Source: Megalobrama amblycephala
Taxonomy: Eukaryota > Chordata > Actinopteri > Cypriniformes > Xenocyprididae
DNA length: 64,000 bases
Direction: 5' to 3'
Assembly (NCBI RefSeq): GCF_018812025.1
Contig: NC_063052.1
Span: 27,510,354 to 27,574,353 of the forward strand
Within the stretch, counting starts at the first letter, position 1, and each line of letters opens with the position of its first letter. The notes under the pieces are model-generated. The model saw nothing but the letters and a program-made list of their open reading frames with translations. It made no database searches and was not told the origin of the DNA. Of the stretch, positions 1 through 11,392 are shown piece by piece. A program made the translations under genes and the position numbers.

Positions 1-637
1 TAAAGGCTTTTTAAAACTTTCCAATAAGATTCGAATGCCTTGGACTATTATTAATTCAATGAGCTTCAACACTTTAAAGACACTGCTGAGACCACATCAA
101 ATAAAACACCAAAACTGCTTCAAATGAAACCACACATTTCTTCTCTATTAAATGAGCTGAACCATTATAATTTGTGAAAATGAATATGTACCGATTTTTG
201 TTACTGAACGAAATGATTTTTATCTGTTGGTGTTGCAAATAAACACCGGTAACACTGACTGTGACTCTTGACTCTTGAGCTCACACTGAATTGAGCAGAT
301 GCGTTCAGTTTTTAATTGTAGCATCTGTTCTCTAACTAAACTAAATAATTATCTATTTGTGTTGCAACTGAACATCACTAACATGGACTATCGCAGCAAG
401 CCTACTGTGGGGGGTCAATATTAAACGTAACAGTTAGTATCTTGAGTGGGACAAGCTGCTTTAAGGACCACAGTTGAGCTTCCATAGAGATTAATTGAAA
501 ATGCTCACTCTGCTCTGCGCCAGCGGACATGCACCGATTTAAAAGCGAGGTGAAAAAAGAGAAAAAACTTTGTCTTTGTCAAAGCATTACAAAGTTATAA
601 CTTAATTAATTGGTCAGGCAATGCCCATTTTTACTAG
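1..637. other. AT-rich stretch without recognised gene
   Basis: No open frame of note, RNA gene or terminal inverted repeat was recognised here. The only structure I saw is a 27-bp segment at 175-201 that recurs with two mismatches at 1278-1304. Confidence 0.5.
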
Positions 638-1050
638 ATGACCTATAGCTGCTGGACAGGACTTTCTGAGGATGCACACCAAGCTTTGAGCCTGGTTTCT
701 CCCAAGGATTTTTCTCCATTCTTTCACCTGTCAGAGTTTGGTTTCCTTGCCGCTGTCGCCTCTGGCTTGCTTAGTTGGGGACACCAACTATTCAACAGTA
801 TAACTGATTTGCCTGAATTGACACCATTGTATGCGAACTTAACTGAGCTGGACGATGACAACACTGAGTCATCGTCATTCTCTAGAGCTGCTGTGTAGAT
901 AAATGAACTAAATTAATCATTTTTACAATGGAAATGAATCAATAATGAACTTACTTTAGCTGGACAATGACAGTATTGTCCACCATAGCTGCTATACAGC
1001 CAAACCAATCTACATTGTAAAAAGCACTATATAAATAAAGGCTTCACTTG
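638..1050 (+). repeat. fish dispersed repeat with SINE-like tail
   Basis: The stretch has an 86-codon open frame (638-898), but I read it as a dispersed non-coding repeat. The segment around 690-785 (a CCCAAGGATTTTTCTCC-like core, then a GCCGCTGTCGCCTCTGGC core) is one I recall from many unrelated teleost loci. The stretch ends with a TGTAAAAAGCACTATATAAA-like tail at about 1015-1040, the kind of 3' end shared by fish SINEs and L2-type LINEs. Nothing points to a real protein. The exact family is not known to me. Confidence 0.45.
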
Positions 1051-1277
1051 ACCAAGTTTCATAAAATTCTTTCAATGGGGGTGCTACAACTAAAAAACCA
1101 TTATAGCTCCAAAACCATATGATCCATGAAGTTGGTATGCATGTTCTTTGGTGGACATCCTAACATATCCTCGGATACGACTCGGATACTTGGCTGCCAA
1201 CAGCCAAACAAATTTCAGAGACTAATAATATCAAACCTACCATTACAAAAATGGATATACTATATTTGTACATCTTA

Positions 1278-1304
1278 TGAAAATGAATGTGTACCAATTT
1301 TTGT
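1278..1304 (+). repeat. second copy of a 27-bp motif
   Basis: This segment matches 175-201 at 25 of 27 bases in the same orientation, 1.1 kb apart. It may mark two fragments of one old repeat flanking the 638-1050 element. No function is visible. Confidence 0.4.
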
Positions 1305-1475
1305 GACAATCAGCCACAATGTGGAGCTATAATAAGCAACTTTACGTTTCAGCTAATTTTTAATTTTAACAGGTAAAGCAAATAGGGTTGATCATCTCCT
1401 AACAAGACCACATATTAAGGTCTGGGTTGGTCAGATTTTAAGCAAACAATCAGTTATTGTAGTCAACGTGTTGGA

Positions 1476-2265
1476 TGCAGGTGAAATGAGCAGGAGAAAG
1501 ATCTGAGCGACTTTGACAAGGGCAAAATTGTTATGGTAAGATGACTGGGTCAGAGAATCTCTGAAACGGCAAGGCTTTTGGGTTGCTCCCGGTCAGCAGT
1601 GTTAGATGCCCAAGGCTCATCGATGCATGAGGCTATTCTGTCTGATCCAAGCTAAGAGAAGGTCTACTGTATGATAAGTCATAAAAATATTTACAGATGG
1701 TTATGGGAGGAATGTGTCACAACACATAGTTAATTGCACTCTGCTGCGTATGGGGCTGTGTAGCTCCAGACCAATCAGAGTTCCTATGATGACCCTTGTT
1801 CACCAACGAAAGTGCCTACAATGGGCACATGAGCATTGGAAGTAGACCTTGGAGCAGTGGAAGAAGGTCATCTGGTCCAATGAGTCTAGTTTTCTTTTAC
1901 ATCATGGACAGCTCTGTGTGTGTCTGCCGTTTACGTGGAGAAGTGATGGAACAAGGATGCACTGTGGGATGATGACAAGCCGGTGGAGGAAGTGTGATGC
2001 CCTGAGCAATGTTCTACTGGGAAACCCTGGGTCCAGCCATTTATATGGGTCTCCAAAATCCCCAGAGAGCAATCTAATTGGGCATCTGTGGGATTTGCTG
2101 GATTAACAAGTTCTATCCATGGCTGCCCCACATCGCAGCCTACAGGACCTGAAAGATCTGCTGCTAATGTCTTGGTGCCAAATACCACAGGACACCTTCA
2201 GGGGCAGAGTCCATGCCTCAGTGGTTCTGCGCTGTTTTTGGCAGCACACGGATGAACAACAGCAA
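1476..2265 (+). pseudogene. decayed Tc1-like transposase relic
   Basis: Fragments of a Tc1/mariner transposase can be read in shifting frames. They are an N-terminal helix-turn-helix-like part (about 1500-1610), a central block at 1849-1910 reading LEQWKKVIWSNESSFLLHH, and a C-terminal block at about 2070-2230 with GHLWDLLD followed by LQDLKDLLLMSWCQIPQ. Such enzymes cut and paste DNA at TA sites using a DD(34)E triad. Here the first catalytic Asp position reads Asn (WSNES), the Glu position of the HLWD block reads Gly, and the segment with the second Asp is deleted. Frameshifts and stops are numerous, so it is inactive. No intact terminal repeats were found. Confidence 0.8.
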
Positions 2266-2324
2266 ATTAGGCAGCTGTTTATAATACTTTGGCTCATCAG
2301 TGTATGCATGTTCATGTACATGTA

Positions 2325-2480
2325 CAGTCGAACCAAAAATTATTCAGACGCTAGATATAATTTTTTTTTATTTTTTACGAGTGGGTGCAGGACACTATAG
2401 TTAATTTATGTAAGTGAGGATAGCAAAATAAAGTAAACTGTGACATTATACCCAAAAATTCTTCATACAGTGGACTACTG
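2325..2480 (+). repeat. mariner-like terminal fragment
   Basis: A TA dinucleotide (2323-2324) precedes CAGTCGAACCAAAAATTATT, which looks like the start of a Tc1/mariner-type terminal repeat that I associate with cyprinid dispersed repeats. No matching right end was found, so the limits are uncertain. Confidence 0.35.
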
Positions 2481-2512
2481 TCATGATCCCTGCCTTTGTT
2501 CCATTTGTGTTA

Positions 2513-2550
2513 ATCTTTTTTCCCCTAAGCAGACTTAGGGGAAAAAAGAT
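2513..2550. repeat. perfect 17-bp-arm hairpin
   Basis: Positions 2513-2529 and 2534-2550 are perfect reverse complements around a 4-base loop (CAGA). The arm contains TCTTTTTTCCCCTAAG. It sits among repeat fragments, next to a 27-base T run at about 2611-2637. It could be a replication or recombination product or the tip of a foldback element. No terminator role is implied. Confidence 0.85.
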
Positions 2551-2990
2551 CAATTAAATTATAAATCAAAAAAATAAACATTGAAAAAATTATCCCTTTA
2601 ACAAATAACAAAGTTTTTTTTTTTTTTTTTTTTTTTAAATTCAGTGTCTAAATATGCCATTTCATATGTGCAGTAATTTATGAAAGCAGGCCGTGTTTGA
2701 GGCTGGCTGTCATGTGACTCATTCTCACCCTGAATGACCCTGATTTGGAACGTTTTCCTTGTCGAGAGACTCTCGCTGCCCTAGAACAGCCGGTTGCATG
2801 TAGATGTCAGAGCGGTTATGTAACATGCTGGCCTGCTCTTGTCCACTGTTCATTTCTACCTGCTTCTTTTTCCATTCTCATTTCTCTTTCATAACTTCTG
2901 TCCTTCCATAATTGTATCCTCTCTTCCTGCATGCAAACAAGAACACTCACATATTTTTCAACAGCAGTTGCTCCACATTGTTTAGAATTC

Positions 2991-3110
2991 TTAAAGGGAT
3001 AGTGCACTCAAAAATTACAATTTTGAATTGTTTATTTTATCATTTGTCATTTAGCATAACAATCAGCTATTATGGCTATTATTATCCATCTTTCTCCTAT
3101 TTCTTGCTTC
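2991..3110 (+). repeat. left end of AGGGATAG/TTAA repeat family
   Basis: TTAA at 2991-2994 is followed by AGGGATAGTGCACTCAAAAA, the left terminus of the family seen complete at 48035-49678. The right part is not recognisable, so this is a truncated or highly diverged copy. Confidence 0.5.
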
Positions 3111-3179
3111 TAGCAGGTTTTTTTCATGGGCAGAGTCAGACCACTTACAATGCATTCTGTGGTGCAGACTGACACTCTA

Positions 3180-3547
3180 ACAGATACTCTGAGCACTACT
3201 TTATTATACAATACACTTAGTTTTATGTAAATACACATATCATTTTTAAATACTTACTTACTAACTATAGTTTCCATTTGGAAATTCAAAGAAAAAGTGG
3301 TTTGTAAAGTACCCTTAAAAAAGTATTTTGACGTTTAAAAGCTTAAAGGGGTTATAGATTGATAAATCAAATGTTCCTTGATCTTTTGACATATAACAGG
3401 TCATTATGCTATAAATATTTAAGGGTAGACTTAGTAAAGAAATTATGATTAATAATAACTAATAATAACTAAATCATAGAAGTACTTTTGTTCCAATTGT
3501 ACCCATGTCAGATACAGCTGAAACACATTTTAATGCTCCAAACTAAA
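3180..3547. other. AT-rich stretch, nothing recognised
   Basis: No gene, terminal repeat or notable hairpin was seen. Confidence 0.4.
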
Positions 3548-3690
3548 GCAGTGTTTTTCAACCTGTGGGCCGCAGCACACTAGGGGGCCTCAGTGATCCT
3601 CCAGGGGGGCTGTGAGATAAATTAATTTCAATATATTAATATAATTAATTAATTGTATTATTGATATGTTAAATAAAAAAATAATAATTT
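3548..3690 (+). mobile_element. hAT-like terminal fragment
   Basis: The start, CAGTGTTTTTCAACCTGTGG, resembles the terminal repeat of vertebrate hAT (Charlie-type) elements. It is followed by a G-rich stretch (about 3580-3612) and AT-rich sequence. I did not find the matching right end or an 8-bp duplication, so this is probably a fragment. Confidence 0.4.
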
Positions 3691-4440
3691 AATTAAAAAA
3701 TAAATTAAAATTAAATTTCTGTGATTGTTTCGGATCAGCCCAAGCCATTTCTCATCAAGCTGTGTGAACGGTGGCTCAAAACACCCAACTGATTAATAGG
3801 ATTCACAAACTACATTTCTCAGTTGGATAAAGAAAACCAGTTTTGATGAATGATGATTGTGATGCAGGTAAAGACGATTACAGTATTGATGTGCAAACAA
3901 ACACTGCATGTGCGCTCTTGGCTCACTGATTGCTATAAAATCATATTTCTGCATGAAAAGAGTTTGCATAGTTGTCGAAATTAATGTACTGTGAGTGTTT
4001 TATAATTGATGCTCCCTGAAGAAGTGTGTTTTTTGAAGGAGCTTGTGAGGATCAGAGGTTTTTATGAATGACCTGCCTTCAGATCGCTGAGTTTCCACAC
4101 ATTTAAAATGTTTTCATTTGTATTTTGGTATGTTTAATAATTCTGAATGGGTCCGTACAGTAGCTATATGCAGTCCTTTGATGTCTCCCTGTGATCTTGC
4201 TTGGTATGACAGGTTGACTTGTGCTTATTTGTTTGTTACTTAATAAATGAGCCGAGTAAGTACTTTTAAGTTGTAGGGTATGTTTGCAAAAAATAACACT
4301 GAATGGTTAAATCTATCTTGAATTTCTTTAGTTTAAAAAATATCATGGAGTGTAAAAGTTAAATTGGGGGGGGGGGCTTTATTATATTCAACTTATGATT
4401 TGCTGTTCGATAGCAGAACATCTAAGACATCTAAATACCC

Positions 4441-5040
4441 ATGAAATCAAAATGGAAGTTTTTTTTTTTGTTGTTGTTTTTTTTTTTTTTTTTTTTTTAC
4501 TTTAGTATGAATATGTTAGCCTTAAGGTTATCTATAAGCTAATGTGAAAAAATTTGCATTAAGTAAATCTAAGCGCCATATTGGTGACATCAGCCTGCAC
4601 GTGTGCCTCTCATCAGATTTTCTGTCCAATCAAGTGCTCTCTAGAATCTGAAGCATCCCACCCCCTACACTATAAATGAAGCTGCGGCTGAAATCAGTTA
4701 ATTGCACACGCAATTACTATTCTCTGTATGGTGAATGGCACATAAGGCGCTATATAGGGGATAGAGAATGATTCAGACAATATGTAAATATGCTTTCAAC
4801 TGGGGTGAAAAAGTTTGGCGCACACAATATGCTCCGGTCCTGAGGCAAAATAGCACAGAGCAGATTATATGTGTAAGTCGGTGCATACCACAAATTCTAC
4901 ACAGAATGCCATATGATAAAGTGATGTGGAGGAGATTAGAAGGAGAAACGGTAAGACTCGGCATTAAAAACAGCACTGACGAGTAGATGAGATAACACTG
5001 GTGCCATTAATGCAGCAAAATAAAGTTAGAAAGACACATC
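4441..5040 (+). repeat. unnamed dispersed repeat, copy 1
   Basis: This stretch aligns by eye with 52193-52640 in the same orientation and with 45070-45290 inverted. Shared blocks include TCTGTCCAAT, GCTCTCTAGAATCTGAAG, and a GGTGAATGGCACA segment followed by GATTCAGACA. The copy is interrupted by long T runs at about 4460-4499. It has no credible coding content. I do not recognise the family name. Confidence 0.65.
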
Positions 5041-5092
5041 TACACAAACTACACTTTTCAAACTACACATCCTCAGCATGATCACTGTTTTG

Positions 5093-5818
5093 CTTTAGGG
5101 TGTGTTCACACTTGTCATGTTTGGTTCGATTAAAACGAACCCTGGTGCAATTGCTCGGTTAGTGCAGTTCATTTGAACATATGTGAACGCTGCCATCCGA
5201 ACCCTGGTGTGCACCAAACAAGCGGACAGAGACCGCTGAAAAGATGGGTCTCGGTCCGCTTCCAAACGAACTCTGGTGCGGTTCGAATGATATATGAACA
5301 CAACATAGACCAAAGACATGTAAACGAACCAAAAAACAGGAAGACGAGACCCTAAAATGGACAGAATCCTCATGCATGTTGGTTTTCTTGTCATAATCAC
5401 GAGTTTGCCCATGACAGGCATCAGATGCGCGTCTCCACCCAGCAGATCATTTGTGTGTGACGGATGGATTCACGCCGCTGTTTTGACTACTTTACTCATT
5501 TTATAAGCTCTTCATGAGTTCCCAGCTGGCCAAAATACCATCATATGCAGGCTACGCACACACAACGAGCACATATACCTCAGCACACAGCATTGTTTTG
5601 GATGTTCGGTAAGTTCCGTCTCAAAATAGGCAATACGTCATAAAATCCGACCAATCACGTTGTGAATGTATCCTTATGCCTTAAGTTTCGGTATCTTTTG
5701 GTTCGGTGATAAAATTGCCAATCTGAACGCTAATCGGAGCAGGACTAAATGTTTTTATTTGCTTCTTTGGTCTGGACCACATGAACCAAACGAACCGAAC
5801 TACAAGTGTAGTCTAAAG
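5093..5818. mobile_element. MITE with CTTTAG ends
   Basis: The left end CTTTAGGGTGTGTTCACACT is matched by an inverted right end reading ACAAGTGTAGTCTAAAG. The interior is rich in AACCCTGGTG and GGTTCG/CGAACC motifs in both orientations, giving self-complementarity typical of a MITE. Open frames inside lie on both strands over the same bases and are by-products of this symmetry. The superfamily is uncertain; hAT-like is my guess. Confidence 0.55.
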
Positions 5819-6085
5819 GGGGAATCTATTACACTGTGGCTGTCATAAGCCATCAAATGCGGCCTTGCTGAGCTCAACGGCTTTGGCCAAGCTGTGATAT
5901 TAGGGCTGCAACAACTATTCGATAAAATCGATAATAATCGATAATGAAAATCATTGACAATGATTCCCATTATCGATTAGTTGGGTCTGCCCACCATGTG
6001 CAGAAAACTTCTGCCAGTCGCGTCAAATTACAGCACTGGGGGGCGCTGTGGAGTATGTTTTTTAATTTTTTTTTTTTTTTAATTA

Positions 6086-6380
6086 ATGTCAGGTAAAGCA
6101 TCTATAAAAATGTGTTCATGGAATGTGCATGGCATCCATAGTCCCATAAAGCGAAAACAAATTTTATCATTTTTAAAAAAAGAAAAAGTTCATTTAGCCT
6201 TCCTCCAAGAGACACATTTAACAGAATTAGAACATCTGAAGCTACAACGGGACTGGGTAGGTCAAGTTTTTCATGCGTCCTTTAGTAGTAGAAGCAGAGG
6301 AGTGGCAATTTTAGTTCATAAACAGTTACCTTTATCGCAGGTCAAAATTAAAAGCGATAATGCAGGAAGGTATGTAATGA
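6086..6380 (+). pseudogene. LINE ORF2, endonuclease N-terminal part
   Basis: The frame opens at ATG 6086 after a T-rich leader. It carries the endonuclease motifs CSWNVHGI (metal-binding Asn) and FLQETHL (catalytic Glu), then a block ending in GRYVMI. The enzyme nicks target DNA to prime reverse transcription. The frame is cut at 6381 by a TTAA insertion, after which unrelated sequence gives a short false tail to 6466. The second half of the domain resumes at 7939 in the matching phase. Confidence 0.85.
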
Positions 6381-7168
6381 TTAACCCTCTGGAGTCTGAG
6401 GCTGATTTGGGGCCTGGAGAAGTTTTGACATGCCCTGACATTTGTGCTTTTTTCAGTTGTTCATAAACATATTAATGACACAAGTGTCATTACACTGTAT
6501 TCAGCACAAACTAGGCTACCATAATATGTGAGGAACATGTATGTACATGTTTGTGTTTTGAAGGAATAACGTTTATGCGTGGTTACTGAAAAAACAAAAA
6601 ACTTAAGTCACTGATATAAGGCCAATAAAAGTATATTAAATCTGTGTTCACAAGACTTTTGGGTATTGAAGGTTGTAGACTAGAGTTTTTGCTTCAAAAT
6701 TATGTAAAAATTATGCTGACTACTCTTTCATTTATAACAATATACTGATTTAGTTTTTGTAAGACACTTTTTGCCAAGAAACACGGTATGCGAGGAGGCG
6801 TGAATCTCCATGAATAATGGCTCATTCTCACCTGTGAAGACAAAAGAATTGAATAGTAATGACCTGAAAAGACTTGCATATTAATGAGGCATTTCAGTCA
6901 GGTAGGCTGTGAAAAAAAACTTCTGTGATGTCTCAAGCCCATCATGGTATATGAAACATACAGAAAAATGTATTACAATATAAAATAATGGTTTTATATT
7001 ATACTTTAAAATATAATGTATTTCTGTGATGCAAAGAGTCTGAATATAGGCTTTTAGTTTAAAAGCATGCACATTTGGAGAAATATAGGATTCTCATATG
7101 TTTGTCAATTTTCTATACAGAGGAGTTATTTTTTTATTTAATATTCATTGTTATCTCTATGAGCGCTG

Positions 7169-7291
7169 GTGTTTGCAATTCATACTGCAGCCGGAGGGCG
7201 CTCTGTGCATTTTAGTCCACAAATTCACCTAAGAAGAAGACGATATTCCATGAATGGTGTTTACCAATTCATACTACAGCCGGAGGGCGCT
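7169..7291 (+). repeat. direct repeat, about 89-bp spacing
   Basis: A segment of about 33 bp containing AATTCATACTGCAGCCGGAG (about 7169-7202) recurs with few changes at about 7258-7291, with the shared ending CCGGAGGGCGCT. Both copies lie within the TTAA element, suggesting internal tandem duplication. Confidence 0.7.
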
Positions 7292-7900
7292 AAAGAAACA
7301 AAAACTCACTTAAAACTTATCAATAGAAGAAAACAAACAGGAATTTACTGCATGTCTTCCAGAGATCGCTAACCATGGCTTTTTCATCCAGATAAACAAT
7401 TTTCAAGGCAATAAATACACGATTGAGATGATGAATGCATGTGTTGTCTCTGAATTTGCGTCTGAATAGCGCTGGCTCCGTGGGCGTGGCCGCATTAGTG
7501 GGTAATGAGCTGAATCACGGACTTCTGACATGGCTCTCTTTTCATACAGATTACATAAACACAGAATGTTTGTTTTCGATTTTACTTGCACGATTTAAAA
7601 CCTGACATTTCAACGTTTTGTTAGACATAAGTATGAATTTTTTGTGATTAGTATTCACTAAGTTACACTTCATTTTCTGAGAACTATCAGATTGGACTTC
7701 GTTCAGAGGGAGATGAGAGATCACGCATCATGTTAGTTTTCTTTATTTTACAAAAAGCACAACATTTTGTTTTTACTCTGAGTGTATACAAATAAAAGGA
7801 GATATTCTATAGTTTCAATTGATGTATTACTTATGTCTCTATGACAACAAATGACAGAGTATTTTAAGTCTGTTTTGCTGCAATGTGAAAAAAAACCTGC

Positions 7901-7920
7901 AAAACGCGCCGGCGCGTTTT
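7901..7920. repeat. 20-bp CpG-rich perfect palindrome
   Basis: AAAACGCGCCGGCGCGTTTT is a perfect palindrome lying 14 bp inside the right end of the TTAA element. Its high CpG content contrasts sharply with the AT-rich surroundings. A subterminal protein-binding site is one possibility; this is inference. Confidence 0.8.
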
Positions 7921-7938
7921 TAGACCTCAGAGTGTTAA

Positions 7939-8920
7939 GGGTGTTCTATATGGAGAACAAGTTTCCTATTTGAATGTCTATGCCCCTCCTGGTAGTGGAA
8001 CCTCTCTTTTCAAACACGTTTTTTCTTTATTTTCCAATTGGCTTTATGCTTCCTCTGTAATCGCAGGTGACTTTAACTGTTGCACTGTACCTCGATTAGA
8101 CAAATCACATGTAGTGGCCCATTCTAACTCAAATCTAGGTAAATGGTTTTTGAAATACTGTAATGAGATTGGTCTTAGTGATGTATGGAGAGCTCTTCAT
8201 CCCAATGACAGGGAATACACATTTTTCTCAAAAGTCCATAAATGTTCTTCCAGGATAGATTATTTTTTTATTCCAACTTTCTCCCTACAGAATGTTTTGA
8301 CCTGCTCAATTGGCAGCATAGTAATCTCAGACCATGCTCTTGTATATCTTGAATTTCTTAGTAGTGAGAGTCAACAGCCAAGATATTGGCAATTTAATAA
8401 CTATTTGACTAAGGACCCTCATTTCAAAAATTATTTTAAAGAACAGTTCGGACTGTTTCTAAATGATAATGATAAAACAGATCCAGGTCTCCTCTGGGAC
8501 ACAGCTAAGGCTTATACCCGTGGTATTATCATTTCATATTTAGCTGCAAAAAAAAAAAAAGAACAAAGGAAAGTCCAATTAAATTTAGAAAAGGAACTGA
8601 ATAAACTACAAAAAGAGCATGATGCCCAACCATCTGAGGCTTTACAGTTTAGACTTGCCACTGTCAAAGGAGCCCTTGAGTCACTTCTTTTGGGCAATGC
8701 AGAGAAATCCCTCATGTATGCTAAACATCGTCTTTATGAATTCGGAAATAAGCCAAGCAGATACTTAGCTAACCTGATGAGGCATAAAGCAAATTCTCAG
8801 GTCATTCCACTTGTGAAAAACTCTTCCGGACAAATAATATACAGTAATAAGGAGATTAATAAAACTTTTCAGTTGTTCTGTTCAGAAGCTGTACAGTTCG
8901 GAGGTAGACTCTTTATCTGA
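7939..8920 (+). pseudogene. LINE ORF2, endonuclease C-terminal part and linker
   Basis: The frame resumes immediately after the TTAA insertion. It holds the endonuclease motifs NVYAPPG, AGDFNC, SSRIDYFFI and SDHALVYLEF, which supply the remaining catalytic Asp, Asn and His residues. A lysine- and glutamate-rich linker follows (KKKKEQRKVQLNLEKELNKL, about 8550-8610) that looks helical. The frame shifts near 8885, giving a false stop at 8920. The correct continuation runs in another frame through 8900-9000 toward the reverse transcriptase. Confidence 0.85.
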
Positions 8921-9004
8921 ATCTGATATGGAGAGTTTTTTGAATGGCCTGAACATACCTAGAGTTTCAGAGGAACAGAAAGAGATGCTAAATATGCCTG
9001 TAAC

Positions 9005-11392
9005 TCAGAAAAGAAATTAAATCTGCTATCAAAGCCTTGTGTAACAATAATGCGCCTGGGCCCGATGGGTTCACGTCAGAGTTTTATAAAGAATTCGAAG
9101 ATCTTCTAGTTCCCCCTTTACATAAAATGCTGTCTTACTCTTTCGACACAGGTAGTTTGCCACAATCAATGTTAGAGGCTAATATATCATTAATTCTAAA
9201 AAAAAAAAAAAAAAAAAAAACGCCCAGTAGAGGAGTGCTCATCCTATCGACCAATCTCATTATTAAATGTTAATTGTATAATTAATACTGATCAGACTGG
9301 GTTTATTTCAGGCCGTATGTCCTGTAACAATATTCGCCGCTTATTGAATGTTATACAGCATGGTCAAAATATTCAAAGTGTATCATTGGTGGTGTCTCTT
9401 GATGCTGAGAAGGCATTTGACAGGATAGAGTGGCCTTACCTCTTTCGGGTTTTAGACAAATTTAATTTAGGTAACAATATTATAAGATGGGTAACACTGC
9501 TCTATGCTTCACCGCAAGCCTCTATATTGTCCAATGGTATTCACACTCCATTCTTTCCTTTGAATCGAGGAACAAGACAGGGTTGCCCTATGTCCCCGCA
9601 GTTATTTGCTTTGGCGATTGAGCCGCTTGCTCAGGCCATTAGAGAAGACACTGCTATAGAAGGGATCAATGTGGGTTCAAAGAATCATAAGATATCATTA
9701 TATGCTGATGATATACTACTATATTTAAGTAATCCTGAGTTTTCTATTGATAGGATTATTCAAATAATTAATAATTTTGGCAGCTTCTCAGGTTACAGAA
9801 TAAACTACACAAAGTCTGAGGTAATGGCTCTCAACTGTCAGAGTAACTGGAAACCCACTAGCTTTCAACCTTTTCGATGGTCTCCAAAAGGATTCATATA
9901 TCTTGGTATTCATATCTCACCTTCTCTAACTGGCCTATACCAATTAAACTTTGTCCCATTGATAAAATGCATTAGGGAAGATCTAGCACGGTGGACTAGC
10001 CTTCCGCTATCCCTGCTAGGCAGAGTGCACTTAATTAAAATGAATATTCTTCCTCGTTTGTTGTATCCTTTTCAAATGATCCCCATACTTCTTAAAAAGT
10101 CATCTGTATCTGAATTAAATAGCTCTCTTGTTTCATTTCTTTGGAGAAACAAAGGATCGAGAATGAAGTTATTGCGCCTTCAGTTACCCATTGAGCAAGG
10201 GGGTCTGGGTGTGCCAAATATTAAGTTATACCAAGTAGCTTGTTTATGCCGCTATATTTGGGAATGGATTAGAGAAGACCCTGACAGTTTGTGGCTGGAT
10301 ATTAAAAGGAATTCTGTATCTCCCATCCCTTTAAGCCATTTGTTATACATGTCAAAAAATAAGGTTAAAGCAGCTGTCAGAGGGAATTTTTTGCTGCAGT
10401 CCACACTGAGAGTGTGGAAATGGACAAGGAGATGGGAAGGCCACTGTAATAAGCATTCTCCTCTCACTCCTTTGTTTATGAATCCTGATTTCCCTCCAGG
10501 CCTTGAACCGGGACCTTTTTTGACTTGGGTGAAAAAAGAAATCTCTGTTATTGGAGACCTACTAATAAATGGAGAGATTATGACTTTCGACAAGTTTAAA
10601 GAAAAATTTAACTTGCCAAATTCCCATCTTTTTAGGTACCTCCAGGCGAAAAGCTTTATTTCAAATATACTAAGAGCAAATTCGCCTGGAATATGTTTAT
10701 CTCCTCTGGAGGAATCCTTACACGATAAACAGGGTAGTACTAAAATGATAAGATTTTACAAAGCACTGTTAGAATCTTCAAGGGAAAGCACACGTGGGTC
10801 CAAGGAGCTATGGGAAAGGGACCTGGGCTCGCCGATTGAAGAGTGTGACTGGGATGATATGTGGTTGGGGTTGTCTGGGTATTTAGTTACTAATAAGGCA
10901 CTTGAAATGCAATTTAAAGTGATACACAGGCTTCAGATCTCCCCAGTTAAACGTCATAAAATGAATAATGCATTTTCAAAGACCTGTGTTAAATGTAAAA
11001 CGGAGGATGGAACATATTTTCATTGTATTTTTGAGTGTTCTTATATTAAGGCATTCTGGTCAGATGTTGTTCAAGAAATTAATAATATATTAAGAATTTC
11101 ACAGGACATGGACCCCTTGGTCTGTATTTTAGGGATTCTTCCACATAACACCTGGAACTCTTCCAAAATTCAACTGCTTAAAATCTTACTGTTTACTGCC
11201 AGACGCTGCATACTACTGCAGTGGATTTCTGAGACACCGCCAACAAGGACGCAATGGACAAAGAGTATATTGGACATTATGCCATTGGAAGCTCTGAGTT
11301 CTTTCCTCAAAAACAAGCCATTTCAGTTCTGGGATACAAAATCTGGGATCCTTTTCTCTCCCACTTGGGAGACAGTTTGTGTCAGACGCTGA
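9005..11392 (+). pseudogene. LINE ORF2, reverse transcriptase and C-terminal domain
   Basis: Reverse transcriptase blocks appear in order: NNNAPGPDGFTSEFYKEF (about 9046-9099), then after a frame-breaking A run and an apparent deletion near 9270, DQTGFISGR, SLDAEKAFDRIEW, GTRQGCPMSPQLFALAIEPL and YADDILLYL (catalytic YADD at 9701-9712). The long 9317-11392 frame then continues through the thumb and connector. It includes a C-x2-C-x8-H-x4-C motif, CVKCKTEDGTYFHCIFEC, at about 10985-11039, typical of the C-terminus of L1-clade ORF2 proteins. The long intact 3' frame suggests a fairly young copy; the breaks upstream make it inactive. Confidence 0.9.

Larger units (their letters stand above)
6385..7934. 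mobile_element. TTAA-target (piggyBac-like) element in LINE
   Basis: TTAA at 6381-6384 and 7935-7938 flanks a 1550-bp insert that splits the LINE endonuclease frame. The left end CCCTCTGGAGTCTGAGG and right end CCTCAGAGTG are imperfect inverted repeats. Beginning with CCCT and inserting at TTAA fits piggyBac-type elements; Kolobok-type elements also use TTAA. No transposase frame is present, so it is non-autonomous. It contains an 89-bp-spaced direct repeat and a GC-rich palindrome just inside the right end. Confidence 0.75.

Noticed and set aside
5095..5421. 108-codon minus-strand frame and overlapping frames
   Set aside because: It lies within a self-complementary MITE, overlaps frames on both strands and has no recognisable domain.
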